Shown: one piece after another, positions 1-10,449 of the stretch
Layout: every line of letters starts with the position of its first letter
How positions within the stretch are numbered: the first letter of the stretch is position 1
Assembly (NCBI GenBank): GCA_008360975.2
Contig: CM039182.1
Location: forward strand, 53,208,491-53,272,490
Origin: Lichenostomus cassidix
Lineage: Eukaryota > Chordata > Aves > Passeriformes > Meliphagidae
DNA length: 64,000 nucleotides
Direction: 5' to 3'
The notes under the pieces: model-generated
The model's database searches: none
Told to the model about the DNA's origin: nothing
Seen by the model: the letters and a program-made list of their open reading frames with translations, nothing else
Position numbers and translations under genes: made by a program

Positions 1-109
1 GTTTAGAAGTTTCTGCTTTTTCATAAGCCCAAAGGACTGACTTCCCTTCATAGATGGAATTGTTTATGTTATTAGCTAAGCTTCAATCATGCCTAAAGAC
101 TTGCCTCTC

Positions 110-180
110 CTTTTTGGTTTTGTGTTGGGTTTTCTTGTAGTTTTTTGTTGCTTGGTTTTTTGGTTGTGGGTTTTTTTTCT
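110..180. repeat. T/G-rich low-complexity tract
   Basis: About 70 bases are almost entirely T and G on the plus strand, with recurrent TTTTTGG and GGGTTTT units. It is low complexity. The open frames across it are products of this composition, not genes. Confidence 0.75.
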
Positions 181-451
181 AAAGTATTGCAAGATGTCTG
201 TAGAATGGATACTCAGAAAATGGGAATGTCTTGAGAGGCTATATGAGATACTTGCTACATGGACACAATCTATGTAAAATGTACTCCAAATGCTAATTTT
301 CTCCCATATACTCACATACACATATATGGGTAACATTAATGCAGGCAAACATTACTGCTAGGAAAAGTTACCCATCATACTATAAATAGCTATTCCAAAG
401 CATAGATATTTTTCAGTTGTAAAATCCTTAATCCTCCCTGATGGATTATGA

Positions 452-497
452 AGGAGGGAGCAGGAGAGGGAAAAGGGGAAGGGGAAGAGGAAATTAT
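452..497. repeat. Purine-rich G/A tract
   Basis: A run of GGGAG, AGGGA and GGGGAA units is nearly pure purine on the plus strand. It is low-complexity sequence. Confidence 0.7.
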
Positions 498-539
498 GGG
501 GAAATGGAATACCTCTGAAAAAACCAGCTCCACAAAGTC

Positions 540-860
540 ATAAACAGAGAAGATAAAAAGTGTTTAATTCAACACAGAGTCAACTTTTTCAATTGGGAGG
601 GAGAGGGGGAGAGTGAAATCCTGGCAAGAAACAAGTCCCCAGTGCTTCAAGTTCTCCCCAGATAATAACCATCAGATCCTGCGCTACTTCTTATGAGCAC
701 AATTTCCTCATTGTTAGCAGCTGTTCATTGGTTAACATTGCACAACTGGCCAGGTGCATTATAAAGAGAATGAAGGAGGAAAGGGGGTTGTCTGCCTCCA
801 AACCATCAAATGGACTAATAATATTCTCCAATACAGCAATACCTGGCCCATTTCCTAGGC
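540..860 (-). mobile_element. Old interspersed repeat, possibly LTR-derived
   Basis: On the minus strand this stretch has a TATA-like TTTATAATGC near 758-767, then a block at 696-733 that matches 2235-2272 in inverted orientation at 31 of 38 positions, then an ATTAAACAC sequence near 560 that could be a weak polyadenylation signal. A TATA box followed by a polyadenylation signal suggests an LTR, but I cannot name the family and the ends are not defined. Its homology with the copy at 2235 is the firm part. Confidence 0.45.
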
Positions 861-2199
861 CACATCTGAGTTTTACTGAATGTAAATAAATAGTGGAGGG
901 AAAAGGACACCCACACTCCTGGGACAAAGTCAGAAATCTTCAGGTATTTGTTGGGTTGTTTTTCTGTCCCCACTTCCCCGGAAGTTGGGAACTGCAAGAT
1001 GATGTGATTTTTTTTCCTCCTAGCTTTCTGAGGATTCCCAGGAAAGCCTCAGGGGTCTGGGCCAGTCCTTCACCAGTTGTTTGGGGGCAGGCAACAAGCT
1101 GGCTCACATTCAGCCCTGTCACACTCCACACTGTGGCTGCTGATATTAAAATGGACAAACAGAAGTTATTCTGAAAGCTCTCTAAATTGATTGTTGTCAA
1201 TTTGTATTTTCAACTTTTCCATGCACTACTTCAAAGAATTGAAATTATGAGCATTTATTTTCAGCAGTTTTTCCATATCAGTTCAAAAGCTACAACTATT
1301 GTTGCACTGCTCTCATTGCATACTATTAAATGGATGATTCCACCATGACCTTGCACAGGAATAATCAATGGATACAAGTTTACACATATCTATAGTAATG
1401 AGAACTACAGAAAAACTTCAGCCTAAAAAAAATTTTATCAATGGTACATTGCCCTTAATATCCTGTGAAAAAAGTATAAGGCAAAAAAAGACTAGCACCC
1501 AAGAAAAGAATAATAACAAGGATCAAAAATATTAACAGTGTATGTAAACATTAACATATCTTAAATAAAAAGGCTTCTCTATAATGATTGAAATTCTAAT
1601 ATAGGCCTCCCTTTTTTGTAAATTTGAAGCTAGCTGATTATAAACACTATAACTCTGTTGCAATAGAAAAGATATAAAAAAATCAGACAGACTGAAACAG
1701 AACAATTTCAAGGAAAAGTCTGAAAAACAAGTTATATTTCCAAAGATCTAGGATCTAACACATAAACCTTAACACTGATGAAAACTGAGCATGTAAAATC
1801 TATTTTAATCCTGATTTGACAGAGGATAGTATGTCCTGCAGGATCATTTGGGCTTGTAATACAAATGTATATGAAAACGCAGTGAATTGGTTTCCTAACA
1901 GTATACTTTCTGCACAGACACGTTTTCACATCTAGAACACCAAGAGCTAAATTAGGTGAATAGAGAATGAAGCACATGGAGTCCCACTTGCATATCTTGC
2001 TGATCTCTAACTATATGGACTCAGATTATAAAGTTCATAATATGTTAAGATTGCACATACACAGTTTTAGATTGGTTTTACTGCTATGATCTCTATGGAA
2101 AATAGAGAAGTACAAATAAAGTTTTCCTATCTTCTTGTATGCATATTTAAACTATGCTTTCCCACTGTTTTAACTGAAAGTTCCAGGTTGCTCCCCTTT

Positions 2200-2296
2200 T
2201 TAGAAATCCCAAATAATGTTGCACTTGTGATGGGAACCAATAAACAGTTGTTAACAACAAGGAGTTTGTGCTTTTAAGTAGCTAAATATCTGACAC
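2200..2296 (+). mobile_element. Second copy of the same old repeat, interrupted by an LTR
   Basis: The core at 2235-2272 matches the reverse complement of 696-733 at 31 of 38 positions, and the likeness continues with gaps through GTAGC and ATCTGA to about 2294. The likeness then stops abruptly where the GC-rich LTR begins, as expected if a younger LTR inserted into it. The left extent is uncertain. Confidence 0.45.
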
Positions 2297-2628
2297 TGTT
2301 GCTGTGGCCCTGGCTCAGCTGAGCGTCCCTAGCCCATTGCACAGTGGCAGGGCCCCCCGGGATGAGTCGTGGGAGTAACTAAAAAGAGTGCTCCCGGGGA
2401 GCCTTGAAGTGAGACGCTATTGGCCCAGCTCCTCTCCCCTCCCACATTACATATAAAGATTAATTCCAGAAAGTTCGTCTTTGTTTGCCAATGCCATCCT
2501 CTCTGATTGGAAAATTCAAAGTTCTGTACCTTCCCCCCTTGTTCCCTCATAAGATTAAGTTATTGTCAATCCAGAGTTTTGTGTACCCCATTGGCCCTTT
2601 CGGTCTCCCCCCTCCCTTTTTTCCCCGC

Positions 2629-2636
2629 TTTATAAG
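2629..2636 (+). promoter_or_regulatory. TATA box of the LTR
   Basis: TTTATAAG lies in a pyrimidine- and GC-rich context, about 85-90 bases before AATAAA, which is the usual position of a retroviral core promoter. An ATTGGC (CCAAT-like) motif lies about 40 bases upstream, near 2590. Activity is not known. Confidence 0.6.
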
Positions 2637-2719
2637 CCCCATCACAACGCAGAGCCCGCGCTTTTGGGTGGCCGATCCAGTCCCGTCCCGTCCTTCCTTC
2701 AACCCCCCCTTACCCTTTT

Positions 2720-2725
2720 AATAAA
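2720..2725 (+). terminator. Polyadenylation signal of the LTR
   Basis: A canonical AATAAA lies inside the LTR, downstream of the TATA box and followed by GC-rich U5-like sequence. Such signals define the end of retroviral R. Confidence 0.6.
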
Positions 2726-2944
2726 CCTCCTGGCTCGCGAGCTCAACTGCCTGCATCTTTTGCCTCCGCTCCTGCTCTCCGGGTCGCGCCGCTCCTCGGA
2801 GAGCTCTGCCTTTTCCCCGAACACCCCGCCTCCCTCGGAGAGCTAGCTGCCCTGCTGGGGCTCCGAAACGGCGGCCAGCCCAATCTCGAACTGAGCTCGT
2901 GGGTCGCGAAACCCATCAAGGGGTCGCGAACCCCTTGAGAAGTA

Positions 2945-3715
2945 CTAAAGCTGAGTAGTTCGCTATTGCACTCCTTGACTCAAATGCAGCCAGATTTGTC
3001 ACAAAATGACAAGAAATAGTTTGACCCATTGTCTTTAGCATCATTTAAATATTTGATTGACATTTTCTTATTTGAATACCTAAAAGAACAGTCTCATTAA
3101 ACATCTCAGTTCATGTTTGTATGGCCAAATTGGCTTTTCTGTAAAAAGCAGACAAATCACAACACCTATGGCACTAGGTGCTAACTGTAAATTTATGATT
3201 TCTAAGGCCCAATGATAAAGATTATTCAATTTAATGTTTGATTTTTACTCTAAAAATCTTGTACCTCAAGGCATAAAGAATCTGATTTTTAATTTACATT
3301 ACCCTTACTATAGATTACACAAGCCTTAACATGGTTAATTTCACCTAGTTGCAATTTAAATTACACTGGTCAAATCTTTCCTCTTAGATTGTGAAATGAG
3401 TAGAAAAAATTATCTCAACCTAACCTATTTCTTGCAGTGGCCAAAGTGACTATATGTGTCTTTTAACTGGATGGTTACTGAACATTACACTTAAGCTCTA
3501 GATTTCTGTGGAAGTCTTATGGCTGGCACATTTTGCTCCCAACAGGATGCTGTTGCCCAGCTGCTATGGATCTTGATATTAGTGCCTCATTTCTCTGAGT
3601 TTGTAAACATTTATTTCAAGTTCCACTCACTCTGGTCTCTGAGGTGGCTATCAGAAAACACAGCAAGCAAGCAGACTGCTGGCTTAGCAAAGGAATGTGC
3701 ATTAACCATTGACAT
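2945..3715. other. Unassigned AT-rich sequence
   Basis: Between the solo LTR and the first CR1 fragment I recognise no gene or repeat. The first bases may continue the older repeat that the LTR interrupted. Confidence 0.4.
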
Positions 3716-3719
3716 GTCA

Positions 3720-4745
3720 CTTGAAACAGTCACATCCAGAAGGTATGGGTCAATGGCTCAGAGTCCCAGTGCACATCAGCGACAAGTGGTGTCACTCGGG
3801 GTCTGTATTGGGACCTGTGTTATTTAATATCTTCATTAATGACCCAGACAAAGGGATTGAATGCATCTTCAGCAAATTTGCCAATGACACGAAGCTGAGT
3901 GGTGCAGTTGCTACACCTGAGAGATGAGATGCCATCCAGACAGACCTGGACAAGCTTAAGAAGGAGACCCATTGGAGTCTCCTGCAGTTTAACAAGACAA
4001 AGGGCAAAGCATAGCACCTGGGTCGGGGCACCCCCTGGTATCAACACAGGCTGAGGGAGGAGCAGATCAAGAGCAGCCCTGCTGAGAAGGACCTGGGGGT
4101 GCTGGCAGATGAGAGGCCAGACATGAGCCAGCCATGTGCACTTGCAGCCCTGAAAGCCAACTGTGTCCTGGGCTGCATCAAAAGCAGTGTGGCCAGCAGG
4201 GCAAGGGAGGGGATTCTGCTCTTCTGCTCCGTTCTGGTGAGAGCCCACCAGGAGTACTGGGTCCAGCTCTGAGGTTCCCACCACAGGAATGACATTGACC
4301 TGCTGGAGCAAGTCCAGAAGAGGAGCACCAAGATAATTAGAGGGTTGGAGCACGTCTTCTAAAAGGAAAGGCTGAGAGAATTGGGTTTGTTCAGCCTGGA
4401 GAAGGCGGTTTCTGGGTGATCTAATTGCTGCCTTCCAGTACCTACAAAAAAGATGGAGAGGGACTGTTTACAAGAGCACATAGTGACATGACAAGGAAGA
4501 ATGGCTTAAAACTGAGAGAAGGTTTATGTTAGGTATTAGGAAAAAATTATTTTCTGTGAGGGTGGTGAGGCGCTGGAACAGGTTGCTCAGAGAAGTTGTG
4601 GATGGCCCAGCCCCGGAGGTACTCAAGACTAGGCTGGATGGGGCTCAGATCAACTTGGTCTAGCAAAAGATATCCCTGTGCACAGTTGGAGGGTTTTAAC
4701 TAGATGATCTTTAAGGTCCCTTCCAACGCAGGACATTTTATTATA
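3720..4745 (+). mobile_element. CR1 LINE, 5'-truncated, reverse-transcriptase 3' half
   Basis: In one frame the sequence encodes [15 protein letters not shown] followed by [10 protein letters not shown], the CR1 reverse-transcriptase core around the usual FADD motif. The first catalytic Asp is Asn here (codon 3883-3885), so the enzyme is inactive. Further down, [16 protein letters not shown] and [13 protein letters not shown] segments in shifted frames match the CR1 ORF2 C-terminus. It ends with the CR1-like GGTCCCTTCCAAC near 4715. Multiple frameshifts and stops make it a dead copy. CR1 elements are typically 5'-truncated, as here. Confidence 0.9.
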
Positions 4746-4919
4746 AGATACTGTAATAGCAAAAGGAAGAAATTATCCCCAGATTTACGTCTACTCCTGT
4801 TTCCATTCAAGAATCTATTGTTTCTCTGAATGGGCTCATCAGAGAAACCATTAAAGGAATAATTGCTAGATTGTGCTGATTTTTCATAAAAGACATATAC
4901 CAGAACAAATGTTTACATG

Positions 4920-4967
4920 TAAAAATAAAATAAAATTAAGTAAATAAATAAAATAATAAAATAAAAC
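4920..4967. repeat. (ATAAA)-rich simple repeat
   Basis: This tract of AAATA and ATAAA units lies between two CR1 fragments. It is low complexity. Confidence 0.8.
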
Positions 4968-4979
4968 TGGATGTGGTGC

Positions 4980-5421
4980 ATTTTGAGACCAGGTCCAGCA
5001 AAGGATGGCTATGATGATTAAGGGACTGGAGGTACTTCTCATTTGAGAAGAGGTCAAGAGTTTTGCAATTGTTTACTCTGGAGAGAAGTCATGTCAGGGT
5101 GAATTTTATTAATGGATATAAATCCCTGAAGGGACAGTATAAAGAAGTGGAAGATGGGCTCTTTTCCGTGGTGCCCCTTGACAGGAAAAGAGGCAACAGG
5201 TACAAAGAGGAGGGGCTGTCTGAACATAAAGAAACACTTTTTACTATGACAGTGACTGAGCATTGAATGGATGTGGAATCTACCACCTCTGATTGATATA
5301 TTCAAATACACCCAGACATTACACAGGGAAATGGACTCTAGGTGACCCTTCTTTAGCACAGGGATTTGACCAGAGGACCTCAAAAAGCCCCTCCCAACCT
5401 CAACCTTTCTGTGATTCTGCA
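4980..5421 (+). mobile_element. CR1 LINE 3' end fragment
   Basis: One frame (5063-5266) reads INGYKSLKGQYKEVEDGLFS and then VVPLDRKRGNRYKEEGLSEH, which is the C-terminal tail of CR1 ORF2. It is followed by the 3' UTR with CCTCCCAACCTCAACC and the characteristic terminal TTCTGTGATTCTGC at 5407-5420. It differs from the neighbouring fragment at 3720-4745, so it is a separate and probably older insertion of another CR1 subfamily. Confidence 0.88.
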
Positions 5422-5424
5422 AAA

Positions 5425-8400
5425 AAATTCAAGATAATGCTCTCAAATGAAGGTGGCAACACAAAGTGACATAAAATTCAATTCAAAAAAACCCAAATGA
5501 AGTTCTTACTTCTGATAGAGATACAACCTTTTCTGTAGAAAATGTACTCCAGATTGCTGCTCATGTCACACAGTCCCTTCTTCACGCTTCCTCAGGAAAG
5601 GAAGCCAAATTGTGTATGAAAGGGAATAGATAAATTAGAGATTTGACTATCATTATTGCTCTCTTACATCATCAGCTAAAATCTAGCTTATATCCAAAAT
5701 ATTTTATAATCACTGTGTTAGTAGTTGTTTTGTTATCTGTAATGAGTTCCTGGCTTTATTAACAGTGCATTAACACATGCATATTCCTGCATAGGAACCA
5801 GTTACACAACTTTATTAAGAAGTTCTAATTTTCCCCATAATTTAAATAAAATTCAATCTCCATCCTTTAGTTTCCATGGTGTTTCTAACAAAAACAAGCT
5901 GTGGAACCACAGTATTACACGACTCTCTATCTAAGAGGAATACAAGTGCAACTAAGGCCAAAGCTGTATATGAGAAAGAAAGTCCTGGCTGGTTACTGCC
6001 TTGGTCATGATTATATGCAAGGAGTAATAATAAATGGAGGATCCTCAAAATATCCTTTTAAAATCTTAACAAGATCAAAAACATTTAAATTGCACTAGTG
6101 GAATCTTTAAAACAGGATGTTACACTTAATGTATAATGTAATGTGTTTGTCTTTCATGGAGCAATTAATCACTGGATGGAGGAGTTAAGACCCAATCAAA
6201 ATGGAAAGGTGTTTATTGCTGCAGCTGGTCATTAAATTATTTCTATAAAGCTTAAACACTGGGTTTTATTGTTTTTATTACAGATCCGCTCCTATAAAAA
6301 ATACATTTAAACTTCCCTTTTTAGATTTTGTGGCTTAGTTTCTTGTGCTTCTGTTAACTAAACAAAACCAAACCCAAAGAAAGGGTATGTTATTCTGTTA
6401 TCAGTGAAATTATCACTGATAATAGGAACCAGAAAGATAGAAAAACACATCCCCTTGAATTCCAATACATGTACCTTTTATCTATGGAGAAAAAAAACAT
6501 GAATGATGGCTGTAACACAAATTAATTATGATGTGAGGTTATCTTTCCTCGGGTGGTAATTCCTTTCATTCAAGAGAGATAGCTGATTAAAAAAAAAAAA
6601 TTCTTGATACATGGAGGTACTTAAGAAGATTCTCAAGTACCCTTAAGACACCTATACATGCAGACCTTTTAATGAAGCATTTGTCATTTTGGATAGATAA
6701 CTTGGCTGGTAGTAAACGAATGAAAGAAACCTCTCTGCTATATTTAATCCTTCCAGTGACTGTACTAAAGGAAACATCTGCAAGGAAATATCCAAGGGAC
6801 AGCCATCCTCTTTACTGCATTATCAAAGGATTTGTTGTCTAGATTGCTTCAATGAGGTATTTTTAGCAGATGCAGGTGCTTTGGGGGATTATCTGTTTAT
6901 ACCAAGAGGACACATGGAGGCTCACAATTTTGATCTGAAGCAAAACCTATGGAATTCCCCAAGAGAAAATTTGAATCCCAAATTTCATTACCCTTGGACT
7001 GATTAACATGATAAATGTCATAGAATTGCCACATGGGAAATAAAACCATAGAATGAGTTTGGGTGACATCTTAGGGAAGCCAACCTATAACTTGAATGTT
7101 TTCTGAAGAAAATAATGGACTACAATGGGCATGCTGAACTAATATGAGACACTATCTACCAATTTTGAGAAAGACTTACTAACTTCTTTAAATAGCAGAG
7201 CCAACACTTTCTGGCATTTGGGGCTGACAAAATAATGTTTCTTGGAATGGGTCAAAAATATTGAGGCAAAAGCTCACACTCTGTCTCCTGGTGCTGGGGC
7301 AAAGAACAGAACTCCTGTGATATTTGCACAGAGATGTTAGCAGACAGAAGTTTTGCAGTTTAAATATATCTAGCTGCAAACAAATCAATAGCAGAACATA
7401 TACACATTCTCTAAGAAGCAGCAGCAAACACTATGAAGATTTATACATGACCCTTTTAATGTTCTACATGTTTCCACTTAGCGGAATGAATTCCTGATAA
7501 ATTCGTTTACAATTACTTCAATGCTTTCCCTATGGTTTGAAATCCTTAATTTATTTCCTTAGTATCTGTGTTTAATTTGTTCACAGCTGCAGCTAGAATT
7601 TAGAAAAATTATACTTGAGTATTAACCTTCTAGAAATAGCTTTGTTACTTTGATTCATAAACAGTTTTTAAGGGTAGTAAATATGCACATAAATAGTATA
7701 GTCTGTGATTGGAGATTTTTAGGAAAAAAAAATTATTCTCAGGCCATCGCATTTGAGGGTGGAAATGGACAGTAATCTAACATTAGGAAAAGAGACATCA
7801 GGGAAGTCTCTTCTGTATTGCAAAAAGCATGACTTTAGCCTTTTGGAAACATTTTTTGGAGTATGGGAAAAAATTTATATATTGGACATCATATTGCTTA
7901 TGGGAAAAATAGAGTGCATTAAGCCACACCTGGTTGAAGATGGAAAAATTGTATTTGAAATGTCTGCAGAGCTCATTAGTACCTTGATACCAAATGATTC
8001 AGAGCTGTCATTGGCTTTGACTCAAGCTGCTGTCCTAAGCATGGTGACACAATAACAATACAAAAAGCTCCACAGATGTATTCTAGAAAATGATAGAACT
8101 TCATTAATTACCAAAGTAAAAACTTGCTAAATAGAGGCCCATTTTAGAAAATAAAAAAGAAACAGACTGTTAAAACCAGATGGGAAATAGACTACAGCAG
8201 CCAATCATTACCTTTACATTTGCAGCCAAGACTGAGTGTTGCCAGAACAGTTTGTTCATTTCTATAAGGAATTTTATGCTTATATCACTTCATTCAGTTT
8301 TACTGAAAGTTCTTTATACTACATTATGCATTAAAAAAAAAAAATCTGAGTCAATCATGCATAATGTAGGCAAAGACTTTGGTCAGCTATATAGCAAGAT

Positions 8401-9814
8401 AGCAGTGGATTGATAATTGATGCCTATGTACAATACATACAAAACCTACACAGATACTTGAACTTCTACTCACTGTGAAAGGTAATGTTAAAAGCTTTAC
8501 AATGCTGATCAATATCACTGCTTTCTTCCCCATCTTCTGCTTGTAAAAATCATATTCAAAGTTTAAGCTTTACAAGTTCACAGTACAATGGGAGGGTGGA
8601 AGGGTAGAAGTCCATTAGAAAAAGAAACAGAAAACACTTGACTGCCACAGACTTGGAAACTGAAAATTTTACCACCCAAAACTTTCCTTTAAATTTAATC
8701 ACTAATTAATTACTTTCTAATAGCCTCTAAATTACATTCTCTCCCTGAAAAAGCCCATAGACTACTTCAAAACTACTTTTTCTAGCTTTTCAACTCCCAG
8801 AGTGCATCTCTATTTTTAACAGACATCTTTAAAAATTAACTGAGTTGACAGAATGATTTTGTAAACTACCTCTAGAATTGTATGTTAAGATAGAGAACTG
8901 CTCTTAAGTACCCTTTGTACCATTAACTTTCTTTAAATTATTTCTATGCTTTCATTGATTTATTCTTATATTTGGGAAGGAGAATAGACCTTGAACCTTC
9001 TTAAGTCTACTTTATGTCAAAGGTAAGCTATACAATACATTGTCAAGTCTCTATGCCTATAATCTCCTGTATCTTCAAGGTCTTCCATATACACCACTTT
9101 TATCCCATTTGGCTGCTCAAAATCATACTCTTCCTCCATGAAAGACTTTTTACAGTCAGAAAATACTGTCATGAATCTCAATATATGTATTTCAATCATC
9201 TGATTCATATCAGAAGAGATATTAGTTAATGTAAGTCTAGCAATAGCTGCTACAGATGGAAGAATATATGGGCTGTTTGCACTAAGTAATCTGTTTGAAA
9301 CACTGAAGAGGGTCTTGACTAGTTGTTCTTGTTGTATCAATGTTCATAAAATATTACCATAAATATATCACTCAGCTTTTGCTGTTTGAATCTGTGTTGC
9401 AGTTTTGGCAGTGACAGGGCTTAACTACCAAAATAGTTCCATTTCCCTCAACATAGGATCTCAAACCTATATGTGTAGACTTTCTTCTTTCTGGAAAAGA
9501 GAGTTTCATGAGAAAATGCAAACTTATGTATTTCTTCAGTCCAATATATGCAATTGCACAATTTTTGTGTTTTCACTATGAAAAAACGAGTGAAACAATA
9601 CTAAGACATTTCATCCAGATTTACTCCTGGGAAGCTACATATTTGACAAAGATAGCAAGTTGGCCAAGTTAAGGTCTTGTGTAATGCTAAGCAGACTTAA
9701 TTAACCAATTTCTGCCAAAACAAATTTTGAATGCTTTCTTCTCCATCTCATTGTCGTTTATCTTTATACACCCTGGCCGTTCTCATGGATTTAGCCAGAA
9801 TTACCATACCAACC
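5425..9814. other. Unassigned AT-rich sequence, probable SUGCT intron
   Basis: I recognise no gene or mobile element. A perfect 10-base inverted repeat with a 5-base loop lies at 6398-6422. Open frames at 7753-8055 (plus) and 9017-9340 (minus) are about 100 codons each with no recognised family; I treat them as chance frames. Confidence 0.45.
6398..6422. repeat. Perfect 10-base inverted repeat
   Basis: TTATCAGTGA and TCACTGATAA flank a five-base AATTA loop. Confidence 0.9.
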
Positions 9815-9865
9815 CAAATATAAGCTGACTTCAAATATAAGGCAACTTCAGACATAAGCCCACCC
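9815..9865. repeat. Three 17-base units, CAAATATAAGC-type
   Basis: Three adjacent 17-base units lie at 9815-9831, 9832-9848 and 9849-9865, with consensus CAAATATAAGCYNACTT; the third is most diverged. Similar ATATAAGC arrays occur, as far as I recall, in some amniote hAT-type DNA transposons, so this could be the end of an old element extending toward 10300. The periodicity is seen; the family is a guess. Confidence 0.5.
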
Positions 9866-10305
9866 TCATTTTTCAAAGGCTACACAGAAAAATCAGCAAA
9901 GTTTATTAATAAAAAAATAATTCCCTCTTGGAACTTCTTAGACTGTCTTCTCCAGCCTCAGCTTTCAAAGTCCTTCCTTCTCATGGTCAGCTTGCCAGGC
10001 TTGCTGCTGGCTGTCTGCACATCTGTTAATTGAGGTCTTTACGTGTGGGGCCTGGACCAACCACACCAGTTGTCCATGTCCACAGCTGGATCTGGACTTT
10101 GGCAGAGCAAACAGATGAGGAAAATGGACAGATGGCCTACTTTGCTGCAAGCCTTCCAAGCAACATAGCAGACTACCAGCATCTACCTCTCATCACAACC
10201 TTGAACTTAGTGGGCCTGGGCTGCTGCCTGCACTACCCCTGCCTGTGTCAGGATGGGAGATCCAGAAGGCTCACCACATAAACGGACTTTTAAAGGAATC
10301 CAGAC
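9866..10305. other. Unassigned, slightly GC-richer segment
   Basis: This lies between the 17-base units and the SINE. It is less AT-rich than its surroundings and has an 83-codon open frame at 10030-10281 without recognisable family. It may be the body of an old DNA transposon, but nothing in it proves that. Confidence 0.3.
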
Positions 10306-10311
10306 AGTAAA

Positions 10312-10443
10312 CTCACAAAATAACAGAATATTCTGAGTTGAAGGGACTCACAAGTCCAATTCTTAAGTGACAGGTCAATACAGGGATGGAATCCACAACC
10401 TTGGTGGGGATAAGCACCATGCTCCAACCAGCTGAGCTAATCT
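10312..10443 (-). mobile_element. tRNA-Ile-derived SINE with CR1-like tail (TguSINE1-like)
   Basis: Read on the minus strand from 10443, the first 72 bases follow tRNA-Ile(AAT) almost throughout. The A box TAGCTCAGCTGG is intact, GGAGCATGGTGCT follows, then CCACCAAGGTTGTG and a degenerate B box GGATTCCATCC. The remainder, to about 10312, is a CR1 3' end with GGGTCCCTTCCAACTC-like and AATATTCTGTTATT sequence. This composition (tRNA-Ile head, CR1-X-type tail) is that of TguSINE1, described from zebra finch. Such SINEs are mobilised by CR1 proteins. Point changes throughout make it an old copy. A possible short target duplication is CTCACA on both sides. Confidence 0.85.
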
Positions 10444-10449
10444 CACACA

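Larger units (their letters stand above)
2297..2940 (+). mobile_element. Solo LTR of an avian endogenous retrovirus
   Basis: This is a sharply bounded GC- and CpG-rich block in AT-rich DNA. It begins near a TG dinucleotide and contains a TATA box at 2629-2636 and an AATAAA at 2720-2725, about 90 bases later, as in the U3-R arrangement of retroviral LTRs. It ends in a duplicated GGGTCGCGAA unit (near 2901-2930). No internal gag, pol or env sequence follows, so it is a solo LTR. Target-site duplication is not clear: AAGTA occurs at 2276-2280 and 2940-2944, but comparison with the related copy at 696-733 argues that the host repeat continues to about 2294. Class II (ERVK-like) is a guess from base composition. 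The polarity is opposite to SUGCT. Confidence 0.7.

Noticed and set aside
3820..4353. 177-codon minus-strand open frame
   Set aside because: This is the longest open frame in the window, but it is antisense to a CR1 reverse-transcriptase fragment and has no independent family match.
7753..8055. 100-codon open frame on the plus strand
   Set aside because: No recognised family, and no flanking splice sites or regulatory context that make it a gene or a retrocopy. Left as a chance frame.
9017..9340. 107-codon open frame on the minus strand
   Set aside because: Mixed, protein-like composition, but no recognised domain, no splice context and no Kozak support. At this AT content and window size a frame of this length can arise by chance.
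10372..10443. Functional tRNA-Ile gene
   Set aside because: The tRNA-like part has a degenerate B box and altered anticodon region, and it is fused to a CR1 tail, so it is a SINE head and not a tRNA gene.
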